A stretch of DNA of 44,910 bases from Chromera velia (lineage: Eukaryota; Sar; Chromeraceae). The notes beneath the pieces were generated by a model. It did no database searches and was not told the DNA's origin. It worked only from the letters and a program-made list of their open reading frames with translations. The stretch lies in NCBI GenBank assembly GCA_018398765.1, contig JAHBMJ010003886.1, positions 1-44,910 on the forward strand, in the 5' to 3' direction. Shown one piece after another: positions 11,745 through 29,656 of this stretch (positions are counted from its first letter, which is position 1; every line of letters starts with the position of its first letter). The position numbers and the translations under genes are program-made.

Positions 11745-11790
11745 CTCATTCATTCATTCATTCGTTCATTCCCTCATTCATTCATGCAAG
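11745..11790. repeat. (ATTC)n microsatellite overlapping the CUL4 stop
   Basis: ATTC units run up to and into the last codons and TGA of the cullin gene. Confidence 0.85.
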
Positions 11791-13819
11791 ATAGTTGTAC
11801 ACCCCTGCCTGCTCTGGATGTCTCTCCAAATATTCTCGGTCGATCAGCGACTCAATGCGTTTCTTCACGTCTGCTGCCCTACAAGGGAAGTTGAGCTGTT
11901 TGAACAGTTCAGCCAAAAGTGCATTGTGGCTGAGCGATTTCTTGAACTTCATGATTCGCACAACTGCCGCGTCTACCTGATACTGCCTGTCCTCAAACAC
12001 ACGCGATGCAGTGGCTTCAACCTCCTCCTTACTCTCCTTAGCCTGAATCTGGTTCAAAACGACCCGAATCAATTTCGACTGGAAAGAAGAATTCAAATTG
12101 AACGTGTCAGTGGAGCACACCTCACGACCTGCCGAGTCCTTCAGGAGAGGTTTGTGCACACGATGAAGACAGAGAGACTGGAGAGTTCTCTCGAGCTCCC
12201 CCTCGGGAAGCTTGGTAGCTTCCCGAATTGCAGAAACATCAAGAGAGTCAACAGAATTGAAAAGGAGAAGAACCAAAGCTTGCGCATGAGACATCTGCAA
12301 ATCATAATGTCTTCCCCCCCCAGTCCCCGACTTTTCCCTCTCCTTCTTCTCCCCCCCCNNNNNNNNNNNNNNNNNNNNNNNNNNNNNNNNNNNNNNNNNN
12401 NNNNNNNNNNCCCCCCTCCCCCTCAGCCTCACTCGATCGCCCAGATGCACTGGTCTCCCCTGCACTCAGGCGCTCTCTCCCTCTCCCCCCACTCTCACTC
12501 TTCTCTTTCTGACCAGCAGGCTCGCCGTCAGACGACGCAACTGCTGACGCGGCCCCCGCCCCAACGGAGGGTGCCGTGAAGTTTGCACGAAGAGTGCAGG
12601 TACCGAGGGAGGTGATCCATGTGAGGCTTCTGCCGTTGTGTCGGGCAGTATAGAAAGTTTTGAACTGTTCTTGGATGCGGGCGGCTGCGGGGGGGAAAGA
12701 TATCTCGAAGGTAGGGTAGTTAGGCCACTGGCCTGAGGTCAGCACGTGGCAAGAAAAGTCAACACGCAGCTCTGTGAGGAGCTCTCGTGACTCCTTCTTG
12801 TGAAGGAAATCGTCATTCACTGACTTGGACAAGTCCATATCCTTGAACATGGTCTCGGACTTGGCAGTGAACGGAGCACCGCACTCCTCGCGGAGCTTTT
12901 CGAGAATTCTTCTCTCTGCGTCTGCGGAAGCGGAACGGTTGAGGAGTAACCGCTTGGCAAGGTCTTTTCTGAAGAATCCCTCGAACAGATCCTTCGCTTG
13001 AAGGAAGCGGAAGAGGACCATCGAATCGTCAATGGCATCGTCCATGTCGGCTTCTGATACCTTAGTGCCTGTGCTCAGCTGTTCGTGCACATGCTTGGCC
13101 AGGAGCTGTGCGGGTTCGTTCGGGTTGGTGTTGATGAAGGACTCGAAGGCGTCTCTCAAGGCGGTGGAGAATCCGTCAAGACGTCGGAAGGCGACCTTGA
13201 GCATGCGGTCCTGCTTCTTCTTGAAGTCGAGGAGGTTCGCAATCCAGTCTTTCTGGTTCTGTGCGTCGGAGAGGATCTCACTGCCCAGATGTCTCATGCC
13301 ATCTTTCCAAGCAGCACGGAGCTCGTCCAGTGCATTCACCTGCACCATGCAAAAAGAAAACGAGGGGGGAAAGGTATGAAGTGACGGAGGGAGGGAGCAG
13401 GTCGAGGGCAGGAAAGTAATAAGAATTCCAGCTCTTCTTCTCGCAAGTCGAATAATGCAGCAAATGACCGCAACGGAGCTTTACGCTTCGTTTCTTTTGC
13501 AGAAGTATAGATGAATACAGGCACGCCGCCAAAGAAAGAGAACAAGAAACCACAAATATACCCACACAGATGGACAGAAAACGAGGGGACGAGCGGAGAG
13601 AACCGACGACGAGATCAAAAGAACGCCAGACACTCATTCGGGCTGGATACACGGAAAGAGACAGAGAAGAGACAGAGAAGAGAGAAATCAATGCGATACG
13701 GAGGGACAAATCAGCATAGAACAACGCGATGCCCCCTCCTTCTAAATGCCTTCCTGGAGACCTCCGGGACGAATCCTTTTTGTCGTTTCGTCGCACTCCC
13801 TCCCTCCCTCTCTCTGTCC

Positions 13820-13852
<33 letters not shown>

Positions 13853-14837
13853 GCACACACACACAAGAGAACTGTTTCTGGCCTCCCTTTTTGTGCAGGC
13901 TCATCCACCCACCCCCCACCCGCCCACGTACCTGCGAGAACATCTCGAACATCAACCCTAGGTCCCCCACCCTGTCCTCTCTCAAGAGTGGGATGAAGCC
14001 CCTGTCGATGAGACCCGCCGTGTGGCGTCTCAGCAACTGGCAGCGTGCCACCTCAAGCAGCACGTGCCGGGAGCGCCTGTCTAGATAACTTTCAATTCGG
14101 GCCTCCTCCTCCCTCAACCTTCTCTGCGTATGTCGCAGGTAGTCCGCAGGATTCAGCTCGGACGGACCTGGTCCCATATACGCTTTCCCTTCCGCTTCAT
14201 AGAAGGCTGTGCTGTCCAGCACAAGCCTTCCCTGAAGAACTTGGTCGTACAGGCCTAAAGACACCAGCATCTGCACGGCGTTCCGCAGAAGATCTCGAGG
14301 GGCAAAATCCCCCATTCTCTCTTTGTGGATGAAGTGAAGGAGCACCTCTGCTGTGTGCTCTCTGGCTCCGAGCATCTCGCAGAGATTGTCTCGAAAGAGC
14401 TCAAGGCCCAGATCCCATAGGGGCTTTACGTGAGAATGCAAAGCGTTCATTCGATCAAGATAGAGAAAAAAATTTCGAAGAGTCGAAATACTCTGACAAT
14501 GTTCTTGCCAAAGACGGTTGATGGCAGTCAGGAAAACCATCGGGTCGTGGACCTCTCTCGGAAGTCTCTGTACTGCTGTGGCCACATGTTTCGCGCACTC
14601 GTTTTTGAGTTTGGTGTTCAACGTCTCTGCCTTCTTGTGCAGGCACAGATTCTCGACAGACCGATAAAGTTCTTCCTCGGAGTAGTTTGAACCTTCCCGA
14701 TTGAACACTGCCTCAATGGCCTTTTGGAGTTTCGACCATGTGTCCTCTTCGAAATTCTCTGGCAGAGACGGCTTGACCTTGAAGGGTTTGATCACCAGCT
14801 TCCTGGTCTGCCCCGTTTTTTGGAATCGGGTGGCCAT
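11782..14837 (-). CDS. CUL4: Cullin-4, scaffold of CRL4 ubiquitin ligases
   Basis: Exon 1 is 14837–13932 (302 codons, ATG at 14837), donor GTACGT. Intron 1 is 13931–13340 (592 bp, acceptor TGGTGCAG). Exon 2 starts at 13339 in phase 0, joining FEMFSQ to VNALDELRAAW. The last coding block ends at TGA 11784–11782 with the cullin terminus GVYNYLA. N-terminal KLVIKPF…DTWSKL and ELYRSVENLCLHK are CUL4-type. The cullin-homology core is present (DLFEGFFRKDLAKRLLL; GQWPNYP). The C-terminal winged helix has DRQYQVDAAVVRIMK, whose Lys matches the Nedd8 acceptor, and KKRIESLIDREYLER. Known: CUL4 holds DDB1 at its N-terminus and the RING protein Rbx1 at its C-terminus. Odd: between RANFTAP (~12,570) and HAQALVLLLFN (~12,280) lies a Ser/Gly/Glu-rich insertion containing an N gap. 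The flanking frames differ, so this is either a coding insertion or an intron with acceptor TGATTTGCAG ending at 12295. Confidence 0.96.
12359..12410. other. Assembly gap (52 N) in CUL4
   Basis: The N run is bordered by C homopolymers on both sides (G-rich on the coding strand), suggesting the gap exists because of low complexity. True length is unknown, so the frame across it cannot be judged. Confidence 0.98.
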
Positions 14838-15527
14838 CTCAAATCAAAAAGGTCAAGTGAGTAATAAAAGAGTCGACAGAGGCTGTGCGTTTGGCTGTTG
14901 GCCTGTCGCTCAGCCAAAGAACGGCCGCACAGTCAGACTGATGGTCCTCTCCGGAAGTAGACAAGAACCACAGACAAAATGGAGACAGGCAGGGGCTCGA
15001 ATCACAGAGTTACTGCTGTCGGCAGCAAATACTGGATGCAGGGCAAGGCAAGTCAATCGCAATCATGCATAACTACTTCTGTCGAGGCCTCAAAATTATA
15101 TGAATATATTCCAATCATGGAAAATGACTCGAGGTCGACTCGAGGTCACAATGTATACCGGATGCGGAGAGGGCATTTGTCAAATGCCGGCCGGGGCACC
15201 GCGCGGCTCCTTGAACGCTGCAGGGGCCCGGCCGCTGCATGCATGCGCGTGCTGCATGTGCGTGGGTCTCTTTGGGCCTGCGAAACCGCGAGGATACAAG
15301 GAGAGACGCGGCCCGGGAATTACACACATCCTGAAACTTGGGTCACAAATTGGGTGATCTGGATGATCTGGTCAATCATGGTCAAGACCACCACGAGGGT
15401 CCAACATGGGGCCGTGTCATGGGCAAATTGGCAGTCTTTTAATCGACAACGGGAGAGATTGTCAGGCAGGCGTACAATCTTGTGGGTAACCAACTGAAGA
15501 CGCAGCCGGCATCGACAGTGACTCAAG
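14838..15527. promoter_or_regulatory. Shared upstream region of divergent CUL4 and BCP1
   Basis: 690 bp separate the two start codons, which face away from each other. The stretch contains CTCGAGGTCGACTCGAGGTC (15,128–15,150, palindromic), a GC-rich block at 15,185–15,260 and a GCTGCATGCATGCGCGTGC cluster near 15,235. No TATA box stands out. A bidirectional promoter is inferred from geometry only. Confidence 0.5.
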
Positions 15528-23161
<7,634 letters not shown>

Positions 23162-24525
23162 TGGTCTCTCTCTTTACATCTCTTCATTTGTGTATCGACG
23201 TGCAAAAAAATACAGGCCTGCAACAACATGAAATTGTCGTTCATAGCTGCATGAAACATATTAAAAAATATGGTCTGAGGCAAGCAGACTCGGATGCAAG
23301 TAGAGAAGCGATCTAGAAAAGTGATGTGACGTATTTTCAAATAGAAATTCTACTAGTAGAGTCCAAAGTCAAAACATAAATTTAACCTATATATAATTTA
23401 ACTTAACAGTTGAACTTGTGCCACAATGTCTGTCACTTCTATAATAATGTCAATTCATTGTGTGATTAATTTCAAATTCCCTTTAAAAATTTGAGTTAAA
23501 ATTCTAGCTAGGCGTATTATAGTAAAAAAAAAAGTAAACCTTTTTTCGTTTTTAAATGGGAAAGCGTTCATGATCACGAAAAAGATGAAGGAGAACAAAA
23601 GCATGTCGAAGCAGGTCAAGGATTGAGCGGGGTCAGGGACGGCAAATAAGCACCCGTTGCATGCCTATCTCCTACCCGGTTCGCACCGAGACTCAATATC
23701 CAGTCAGACCTGCGAATACACCACGGAGATTGATTGATGTCCTGAAGCATGCTCAAAGTACAAGAATTTTTGGAGGTGCAGCTCAATCGGTATATCGGCT
23801 TACCTTCATACAGTTCCTTCGTTTGCTTTCGTCAACTCCTTTTTTTCTACTAAACCAGAATTAACTTTACTAGTAATTATTTTTTTCTTTTTTTTTTTTT
23901 TCTTATAAGAGCTAAGCAACAGTTGTGCAACACCCAAACATCAGTTGCGCAACACGTGAACAACAGGTGTTTGTCACTTAATATAACTTAACATCATCGA
24001 CTAAAAAAAAAAAAAGTAGGCCAGAAATGGCCCATGCAGAATTGGCTTTAATTTTTTTTTTTGTTGTGATACCCCTAGAATTCCAGTTTTAATTCCAGTT
24101 GTTGTTCCAGTTATTGGAAACTTTACTAGAAATTTTTTAACTGGTTTTTTTATTTTTACTAGAATTTTTTAAAAATTCCAGCTAGTCCTAAGTTATGCAT
24201 CAAGTATAGACAGTGTTGGAAGCTTTAAGCTCACTGGCAAACTTTGCATGCTAACAGCTCTAAGTATGCTTAGTCACTGCTTACATACACTCACAAGTTA
24301 AAATAAGTTAATTCTATTTATATTTTATCTAATATTTTGTGTAATTAACACACTGGATGAGATGTAAAATATACCTAGCCAATAGCCACTAGCCAATCTG
24401 AAACCCTTTGGCTAAATCTAGCCAATAACTAGCTAACATCAGATCATATCGGGTATATATCTAAAAGTGCCTCCCGGATAATAGAAAATGATCCTAAAAC
24501 AAAAACATTTTCTCTCCAGGGGGGG
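23162..24525. other. AT-rich intergenic DNA with repeat copy B
   Basis: No ORF of note. 23,881–24,085 is a second copy of the CAACA-rich repeat. 24,385–24,450 holds several TAGCCAAT words, including TTGGCTAAATCTAGCCAA, which is palindromic; similar words recur at 28,983–29,065 on the far side of the LTR element. Confidence 0.55.
23881..24085 (+). repeat. Dispersed CAACA-rich repeat, copy B
   Basis: Poly-T, AGCAACAGTTGTGCAACACC, CATCAGTTGCGCAACACG, AACAACAGGTGTTTGTCAC, A-run, T-run, GTGATACCCCTAGAA: same order of parts as copy A at 6160–6350. Confidence 0.65.
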
Positions 24526-24577
24526 ACTCTAGGCGTTGGCTAAAGAAAAAAAAAAAAAAAAGCGATCGGAGGAGATC

Positions 24578-24613
<36 letters not shown>

Positions 24614-24690
24614 TAACACTTAACAACACTTGTGCAACACTTGAACAACAGTTGTTTGACTGAAAAAAAAAAAAGAAAAAAAAGAAAGGG

Positions 24691-24695
24691 TTTGG
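24691..24695. other. Target-site duplication TTTGG (left)
   Basis: TTTGG precedes the left LTR and recurs right after the right LTR (28811–28815). A 5-bp duplication is usual for LTR retrotransposons. Confidence 0.9.
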
Positions 24696-25010
24696 TGACG
24701 AGACTTTAGGGCTTATAGGTTTTTCCTACGTGGGTAAGTCTGTTCCATTAGAGTCCAAGTACGTTCACGCCTTTCCATCAATGATCTACTTCAATCAACT
24801 GTGGTTTCATTTCTTTGCATGCTTTTTTGTACGGCTTAATTTAATCAGATGTGTATCGCTTTCCATGCATTTAATTCGCTCACTTCCTCGCTCGTACTGC
24901 GCGGTGCGCGGTGCCGCTGCGCATTGGTACCTTTATGTTTTGTCAGTCTCGCGTTGGTCTGGCTTGGCGCGCCTCTCTACGCCGATTTGCCTTTCACTAG
25001 GGCTTCATCA
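24696..25010 (-). repeat. 3' LTR
   Basis: 315 bp, TGACGAGACTTTAGGG…GGGCTTCATCA. It differs from the other LTR at nine positions, all transitions. Confidence 0.96.
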
Positions 25011-25233
25011 GGCACATCCTTTTCTTTTTAAAATTCACGGAGTGATTAACCGTACAATTTGGAATCTGAGATGTCTATTCGAAAGCTACTTCCTTTAGGC
25101 TTGTGAATTCGGACGTGCAGACACAGCTGTGACGGTTTTTCAGCCCCCCCAAAGCTGAATGCTGAGCTGCTGAATTCACCCGCAGGAATTCACTTTCTCC
25201 TTTCAATCTCATCTCCCTCGTTGCATGGTATTC

Positions 25234-26739
25234 TCACATCGTGAATTGAATTGGAGCGCTTGCAACTCCTGTGTTGAACGTTGTCGTGCCACGGTGTATT
25301 GCTTTGTAGTCTTGTCTCTCTTTCATCCTCAATCCTCCTCCCTCTTTTCTTGTTCTTATCGCTCTGTCTGTTTGATGTCCTTCACCAGCCATTGCCGTGT
25401 CCCTCCTCCCAGGTACCTGTGCCTGCGGAGGCGATGAGAATTCATCATCTGAATCATCATCATTCATTTCCTTTTTTTTCTCATCTCCTGTTTCTACTCT
25501 TGTGGGTGTGTAGATGATTCGTCCGGCCTTTTCCTTTTCCAACAACGATGCAAGTAAGTCAACAGACATTAGCTTTGTCAATGTGTCTGCATAGTTCTGT
25601 ACTCCACTCACATGTTGCACTGCGATCTTTCCTTCCTTCAAACTGTCAAATACAGTAAGAGCAGGAATAACAGAAACCTTCCCCCCAATCTCTCTAACGC
25701 AGCCAGCCCACAGTGGAGATGTGGACCCGGTCACCCGTCTCCTTTCCTTCCAATCTCCATAGACGAGAGACTGGGGAAAGAGAACTTCTTCTCCGGTGTC
25801 TATCACCACCAGACTATGGACTCTCAAGTCTCTTACTGCCAAGTTCCCACCTACCACCTTTGACACGGGCCCTGGCTTAAAGGGAAGTGTCAGAAGACCG
25901 CTTGGTTGGGTGGTCCACTGGATGGAGAGATGCTGCTTCTTTGCCCCTGGGTGCAGTAGCAACATTCGTTTTGTCCCATAATCTATCCTTGCACTCCACG
26001 CCTCCAAAAACTTCATGCCAATGAGAGGGGGCACTATGTCCTCTGTGTCGAGGACAACACAGCGAGCAGAGAGGACTGCTGCGTCTGTTAAATGAAATCC
26101 CCCTGCCCACACCCCTCTCACGCCTACCATGCCATTTGCGGTTGACCAGGAAGGACCTGGGTCTGCTTCTGTGGGTTGCCAAATCCAGTGTCCTAGATCG
26201 GCAAGAGGAAAGAGTGCTTGCACCATGCGGAGCCATCCAAAGGAGAAAGTGACAACTCCTGTGCTCCCGCTATCCTTCATAAGAGACAGTTTGGATGTGT
26301 CCTCTACTATCCTTCCACTGCTCCAACTTCCCTCCAGCGCTTTCTGCACAAACTCTTCATTCACCCCACAATCTTCCAACTGTTCTGTCATCAACACCTT
26401 CGGGTCGGAAATGAACGGACTGTCGAGAGAGTCCGTGTCGGATTTAGATTGGACTGCTGCTGTTGCTGTTACTGCTGCTGCGAATGTTTTCTTTTTTCGT
26501 TGACGGATGCGGTAGAGACGGCGAAATTCCCGTCTCCTTGCTTTCTTCTCCTCATCTGTGGAAGACGCTGCCAACTGTATCCAATCTTCCTCTTCCTCAC
26601 TCTCTGTTGATCTCTCATCTGTGGATGCCTCCTGCTCTTCTGACTCATCATGTGATTCAGGGAAAGACTCATCGGACAAATCTGTAAACGCCCCTCGGGT
26701 GATGGAAGGTGCCAAGCGTAACAGCTCGACGCCCCCCTG
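25234..26739 (-). pseudogene. Protease plus RNase H tail of the LTR element (pol remnant)
   Basis: Open from just after TAG 26742–26740 to the stop at 25234, about 500 codons, without an ATG at the front. An acidic Ser/Glu-rich leader is followed by LMKDSGSTGVVTF, the likely aspartic-protease active site (DSG), and 80 residues later PPLIGMKFLEAW…IDYGTKRMLLL, the usual second half of retropepsins. Then come DSLKEGKIAVQHVSG and VQNYADTLTK, the Ty1/copia RNase H end. The ~800 codons of integrase and reverse transcriptase expected between them are missing. A basic/acidic tail follows. The frame is the same as gag but is separated from it by TGA and TAG. Confidence 0.8.
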
Positions 26740-26742
26740 CTA

Positions 26743-27147
26743 GCGAGCGCACCTTCTGGGTGCAGGTCTCCTGAAGGATTTCCTGTGCTGTCTGAAAGAA
26801 TGAATTTCTTCTGCTTTCTTCCCGCTTGCCTGTCTGATGCCTCTCTGCCCTTCCCATTTTCCATTCTCATCTTCATTCTCTCGGCCACTCGTGTGTGTCT
26901 GATGGCTACTTGCAAGCAACACCAACCAGTTAAAGTATTGAGAACATATGGTGAAAGAAGAGAAGACGAGTAAGGAGACAAGAGAGCAAGAAACGATCAA
27001 ATAGGCAGAAAAGCTGAGAGAACTACACACTGACTCACCAGCTTGGTTGTTTCCATCCGTCTGCATGCCCGCTGCAGCCGCAGGTGCCGTGTAGTTTGAA
27101 GTTCCGTCCACTCTCCCGTTCCCTCTGCCTCTGCCTCTGCCCCTGCC
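26743..27147 (-). other. Gag–pol spacer in the same frame
   Basis: Open in the gag frame between TGA (27148) and TAG (26740). It contains AAGCTGGTGAGTCAG near 27,043 and, after a pyrimidine-rich stretch with TTTAAC, GTTGCTTGCAAG near 26,912, resembling a ~130-bp intron. Removing it would change frame, so a functional intron is unproven. Confidence 0.4.
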
Positions 27148-28374
27148 TCACCCCCCACCATTAGGGTTTCCTCCCCCATGGTTGAGGCCTCCTCTGCCTC
27201 TGTAGCCTCCTCGGTCGTTGTTGTTGTAGTTGTGGCTTTGCTGTCTGTGTGGAGTTTCAGGTCTCTGGAAGTTTCTCCCTCTGCCCCCCCTTCCTCTCTG
27301 GTGGCTCCCCCCTCTCCCCCGGTAGCCGAATAAACTGCCACCGTTGGGATGCCCTTGCTGGAGCTTCTGCAGTTCATCGTAGGTGATCATGACGTAGTCC
27401 TTCTTCCCCTGCTGGCCTCCCCCCCCCTTCTCGTCGGGGAAGGCCATTCCGAACGTCGCCGTAAAGAGGGCGCACAGTTCGGCTTCCGTCATGATCCGTC
27501 CGTCCATCAGTCTCTTCAGCTCTTCTCCTCTGAGGACGGACCCACACGCACGAGCCGCCAGAACGTACAGGGAGCTGATCTCGATGTCGTTTTCCTTCAT
27601 CTTATAGAATACTCTTTTGTTCTGCAGATTACCTGCGAGATTCTTTACGCATACACCGTCCACCCTTCTATCTCCTAGATCCATCTTTCCGATCGCTCTG
27701 TATTTCTTTTGGATTTCGTGAATCCAGAGAGGAAAAAGAGTGTCTGTAGGCTTTTCTCTGCGTACAAAATGAAAAACAGACTCTTTGGCTGAGAGAAATA
27801 CAGGCCAGGGATCTTTCACGGTTTGGGATTCGAGCCACCCCCAGAGGCAAAATAGGTCTTCTTCATATAGCGTATCTGTACCGAGCGGAGCGAAGGCAGA
27901 ATCGAGAGAATCGAGAACATTGCCGCCTAACTGTTTCTTAAGAAAAGTTGTGATCATTTTTCTGTACTTACGGCAACCAGTAGAGTTCTTGTTCATGGTG
28001 ATGGTCGTGAGGCCGCACGCTTTGATGCTTCGGGAAATCGCCGTCCTAAGGCGATCGATCCGAGTAGGGTCCGTGCCGTCGTAGAGCATTCCTTGCATTG
28101 CCTCGTTGAAGTGGTGAGCGACGAGGCCCTTTGTCTCCTCCCAATCTGTCTTGAAGGTCACGGACTTGAGGAGAACATCCGGATGATCTCCACCGAGACC
28201 CGCGAGGGTGGTGGGATCACTTACTGCCTTATGCGGATCTTGAGGCTCCACCGTCACGTGCTCAAATTGAATGTCTTTGCCATTCAAGAGCTGATCCTTT
28301 GCCCGAGTGGCATATGGATCGTTCTTGTCAACTGCCTGCGGCGAGAAATGCCCAGCCTGACTCCTTACCGCCAT
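27148..28374 (-). CDS. Gag of the LTR element
   Basis: 408 codons from ATG at 28374. The globular N-terminal two thirds includes FHFVRREKPTDTLFPLWIHE, ALFTATFGMAFPDEKGGG and YDELQKLQQG; the C-terminus is an RGG/Gly-Arg-rich tract (GYRGRGGSHQRGRGGRGR) in place of a CCHC zinc knuckle, as in gag proteins that bind RNA through basic tails. It stops at TGA 27150–27148, yet the same frame continues GRGRGRGRGNGRVDG beyond the TGA, so the stop sits inside the Gly-Arg tract. This suggests an Arg codon (CGA) changed to TGA, or stop readthrough. Confidence 0.82.
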   Translation of the reverse strand: MAVRSQAGHFSPQAVDKNDPYATRAKDQLLNGKDIQFEHVTVEPQDPHKAVSDPTTLAGLGGDHPDVLLKSVTFKTDWEETKGLVAHHFNEAMQGMLYDGTDPTRIDRLRTAISRSIKACGLTTITMNKNSTGCRKYRKMITTFLKKQLGGNVLDSLDSAFAPLGTDTLYEEDLFCLWGWLESQTVKDPWPVFLSAKESVFHFVRREKPTDTLFPLWIHEIQKKYRAIGKMDLGDRRVDGVCVKNLAGNLQNKRVFYKMKENDIEISSLYVLAARACGSVLRGEELKRLMDGRIMTEAELCALFTATFGMAFPDEKGGGGQQGKKDYVMITYDELQKLQQGHPNGGSLFGYRGRGGSHQRGRGGRGRNFQRPETPHRQQSHNYNNNDRGGYRGRGGLNHGGGNPNGGG

Positions 28375-28480
28375 GGCTACAAATACTCAAGACAGAAGAC
28401 CTGACGATGTTCAGACAGAGACTGGAGAAAGAAGAAGAGACTGCTCTGTCCGACGTTTCTCTTATAAACCACCACGCCCC

Positions 28481-28493
28481 ACTTCCGTCACCA
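28481..28493 (-). promoter_or_regulatory. Candidate tRNA primer-binding site
   Basis: Two bases inside the 5' LTR the minus strand reads TGGTGACGGAAGT, complementary to a tRNA 3' end ACTTCCGTCACCA. Position and the TGG start fit a primer site. I cannot name the tRNA. Confidence 0.65.
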
Positions 28494-28495
28494 CC

Positions 28496-28810
28496 TGACG
28501 AGACTTTAGGGCTTATAGGTTTTTCTTACGTGGGTAAATCTGTTCCATTAGAGTCTAAGTACGTTCACGCCTTTCCATCAATGATCTACTTCAATCAACT
28601 GTGGTTTCATTTCTTTGCATGCTTTTTTGTACGGCTTAATTCAATCAGATGTGTATCGCTTTCCATGCATTTAATTCGCTCACTTCCTCGCTCGTACTGC
28701 GCGGTGCGCGGTGCCGCTGCGCGTTGGTGCCTTTGTGTTTTGTTAGTCTCGCGTTGGTCTGGCTTGGCACGCCTCTCTACGCCGATTTGCCTTTCACTAG
28801 GGCTTCATCA
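28496..28810 (-). repeat. 5' LTR
   Basis: 315 bp, same ends as the left copy, followed by the second TTTGG (28811–28815). Confidence 0.96.
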
Positions 28811-28855
28811 TTTGGTGCAATCTTTTTTTTTTTTTTCTTTAGCCGACGCCTAGGG

Positions 28856-29656
28856 AGGACTTTTGCCCCCCTCCCACATCTGTATGCTACGGTCTGTGCC
28901 CATGCAGATCGAGGCAAAACTTATAATATCTTATATTTTTATAACTGTGTTACAATCTAATCTTTACAACCTTCTATACATATTAGCCAATACCTAGTCA
29001 AACGTTGCCAATATTAGCCAACAAAATATAATTGGATAACTAGCCAATTGGCTATAGCCAACCATTTTACCTCTCTGCTAAAAAAGTTTTTTAAGTGGGA
29101 AAAAAAATTTGAAAAAAAATAATGCGGGGCCTAGTACGGGATGAAGTATGTATATACACAAAAAAGATGAAACCTCTTATGATTCTTTCTCTGTTAAAAC
29201 GCTTAAAAGTCGTTCAAGATTGTCAAATTTCTGTGATTCTGTCCTTGTTTGCATGGGCAAAAGCTGCACAGATCAATTGTATCATCAATAGAAGACAGAT
29301 CCGGAATTTCATGAACAGAGTCTAGTATGCGCACAGCTTCTTCGCTAGCCAAACAGCAGAGTTTTAGAGTCACACACGGAAGCTGATAAATAGAAGCCCC
29401 AATCTTTCTCCAAAAATATATAAAGAAGCCACCCTCTCTTTAATCGATGACGGTGATTTTTTTGGTTGCGCTCGAAGAGTGTATGTTTATCTTCTTTTCT
29501 TTGGTGGTATGCTTATAGAGTTGAATTATACTTTTGAACAATCACCTCTGTGATATAACCGAACTCATTCATGCACATGGAAGACAAGTCTGTGTGCAAA
29601 GTTTAATGTGAATTCAGATTACACTTCGTATTGTACTCACAAACGCCCTTAGTACC
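28856..29656. other. AT-rich intergenic DNA, no supported gene
   Basis: TAGCCAA words at 28,983–29,065 mirror those at 24,385–24,450. The ORF at 29122–29325 has no recognisable feature. A C run lies at 29,673–29,687. Confidence 0.5.

Larger units (their letters stand above)
24696..28810 (-). mobile_element. Ty1/copia-like LTR retrotransposon, internally deleted
   Basis: 4115 bp bounded by two 315-bp direct repeats starting TG and ending CA, flanked by TTTGG duplications. Coding is on the minus strand, so the right LTR is the 5' LTR. Order: LTR, tRNA primer site, gag (28374–27148), protease and the tail of RNase H (to 25234), purine-rich AAAAAGAAAAGGATG just before the 3' LTR. Integrase and reverse transcriptase are absent; protease runs in frame into the RNase H end, where the Ty1/copia hallmark AD-x-LTK is visible. 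The copy cannot move by itself. It lies in AT-rich repeat DNA between two host gene clusters. Confidence 0.93.
24526..28855. mobile_element. Inverted-repeat element (copy C of the CAACA family) split by the LTR insertion
   Basis: The left arm at 24526–24550 (CTCTAGGCGTTGGCTAAAG) is the inverse of the right arm at 28831–28855 (CTTTAGCCGACGCCTAGGG), with two purine-transition differences. Between them, apart from the 4.1-kb LTR element, lie A/T runs and ACACTTGTGCAACACTTGAA CAACAGTTGTTTGAC-type words. Without the LTR element it would be about 210 bp. This indicates an older small element that served as the target. Confidence 0.55.

Noticed and set aside
11093-11794. Long Lys/Arg-rich and His/Thr-rich ORFs over GAAA and CA/GT repeats (also at 7223–7801, 31,482–32,025, 44,302–44,745)
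   Set aside because: Open in all frames because the repeats lack stops; no non-repetitive conserved segment.
25789-25800. DTG triplet (residues ~306–308 of the pol remnant) as protease active site
   Set aside because: It lies after the LIGM segment; in retropepsins the active site precedes it. The DSG at residue ~148 has the right spacing.
26912-27043. Functional intron in the LTR element
   Set aside because: Donor and acceptor look plausible but splicing does not restore the gag–pol frame; kept only as a note.
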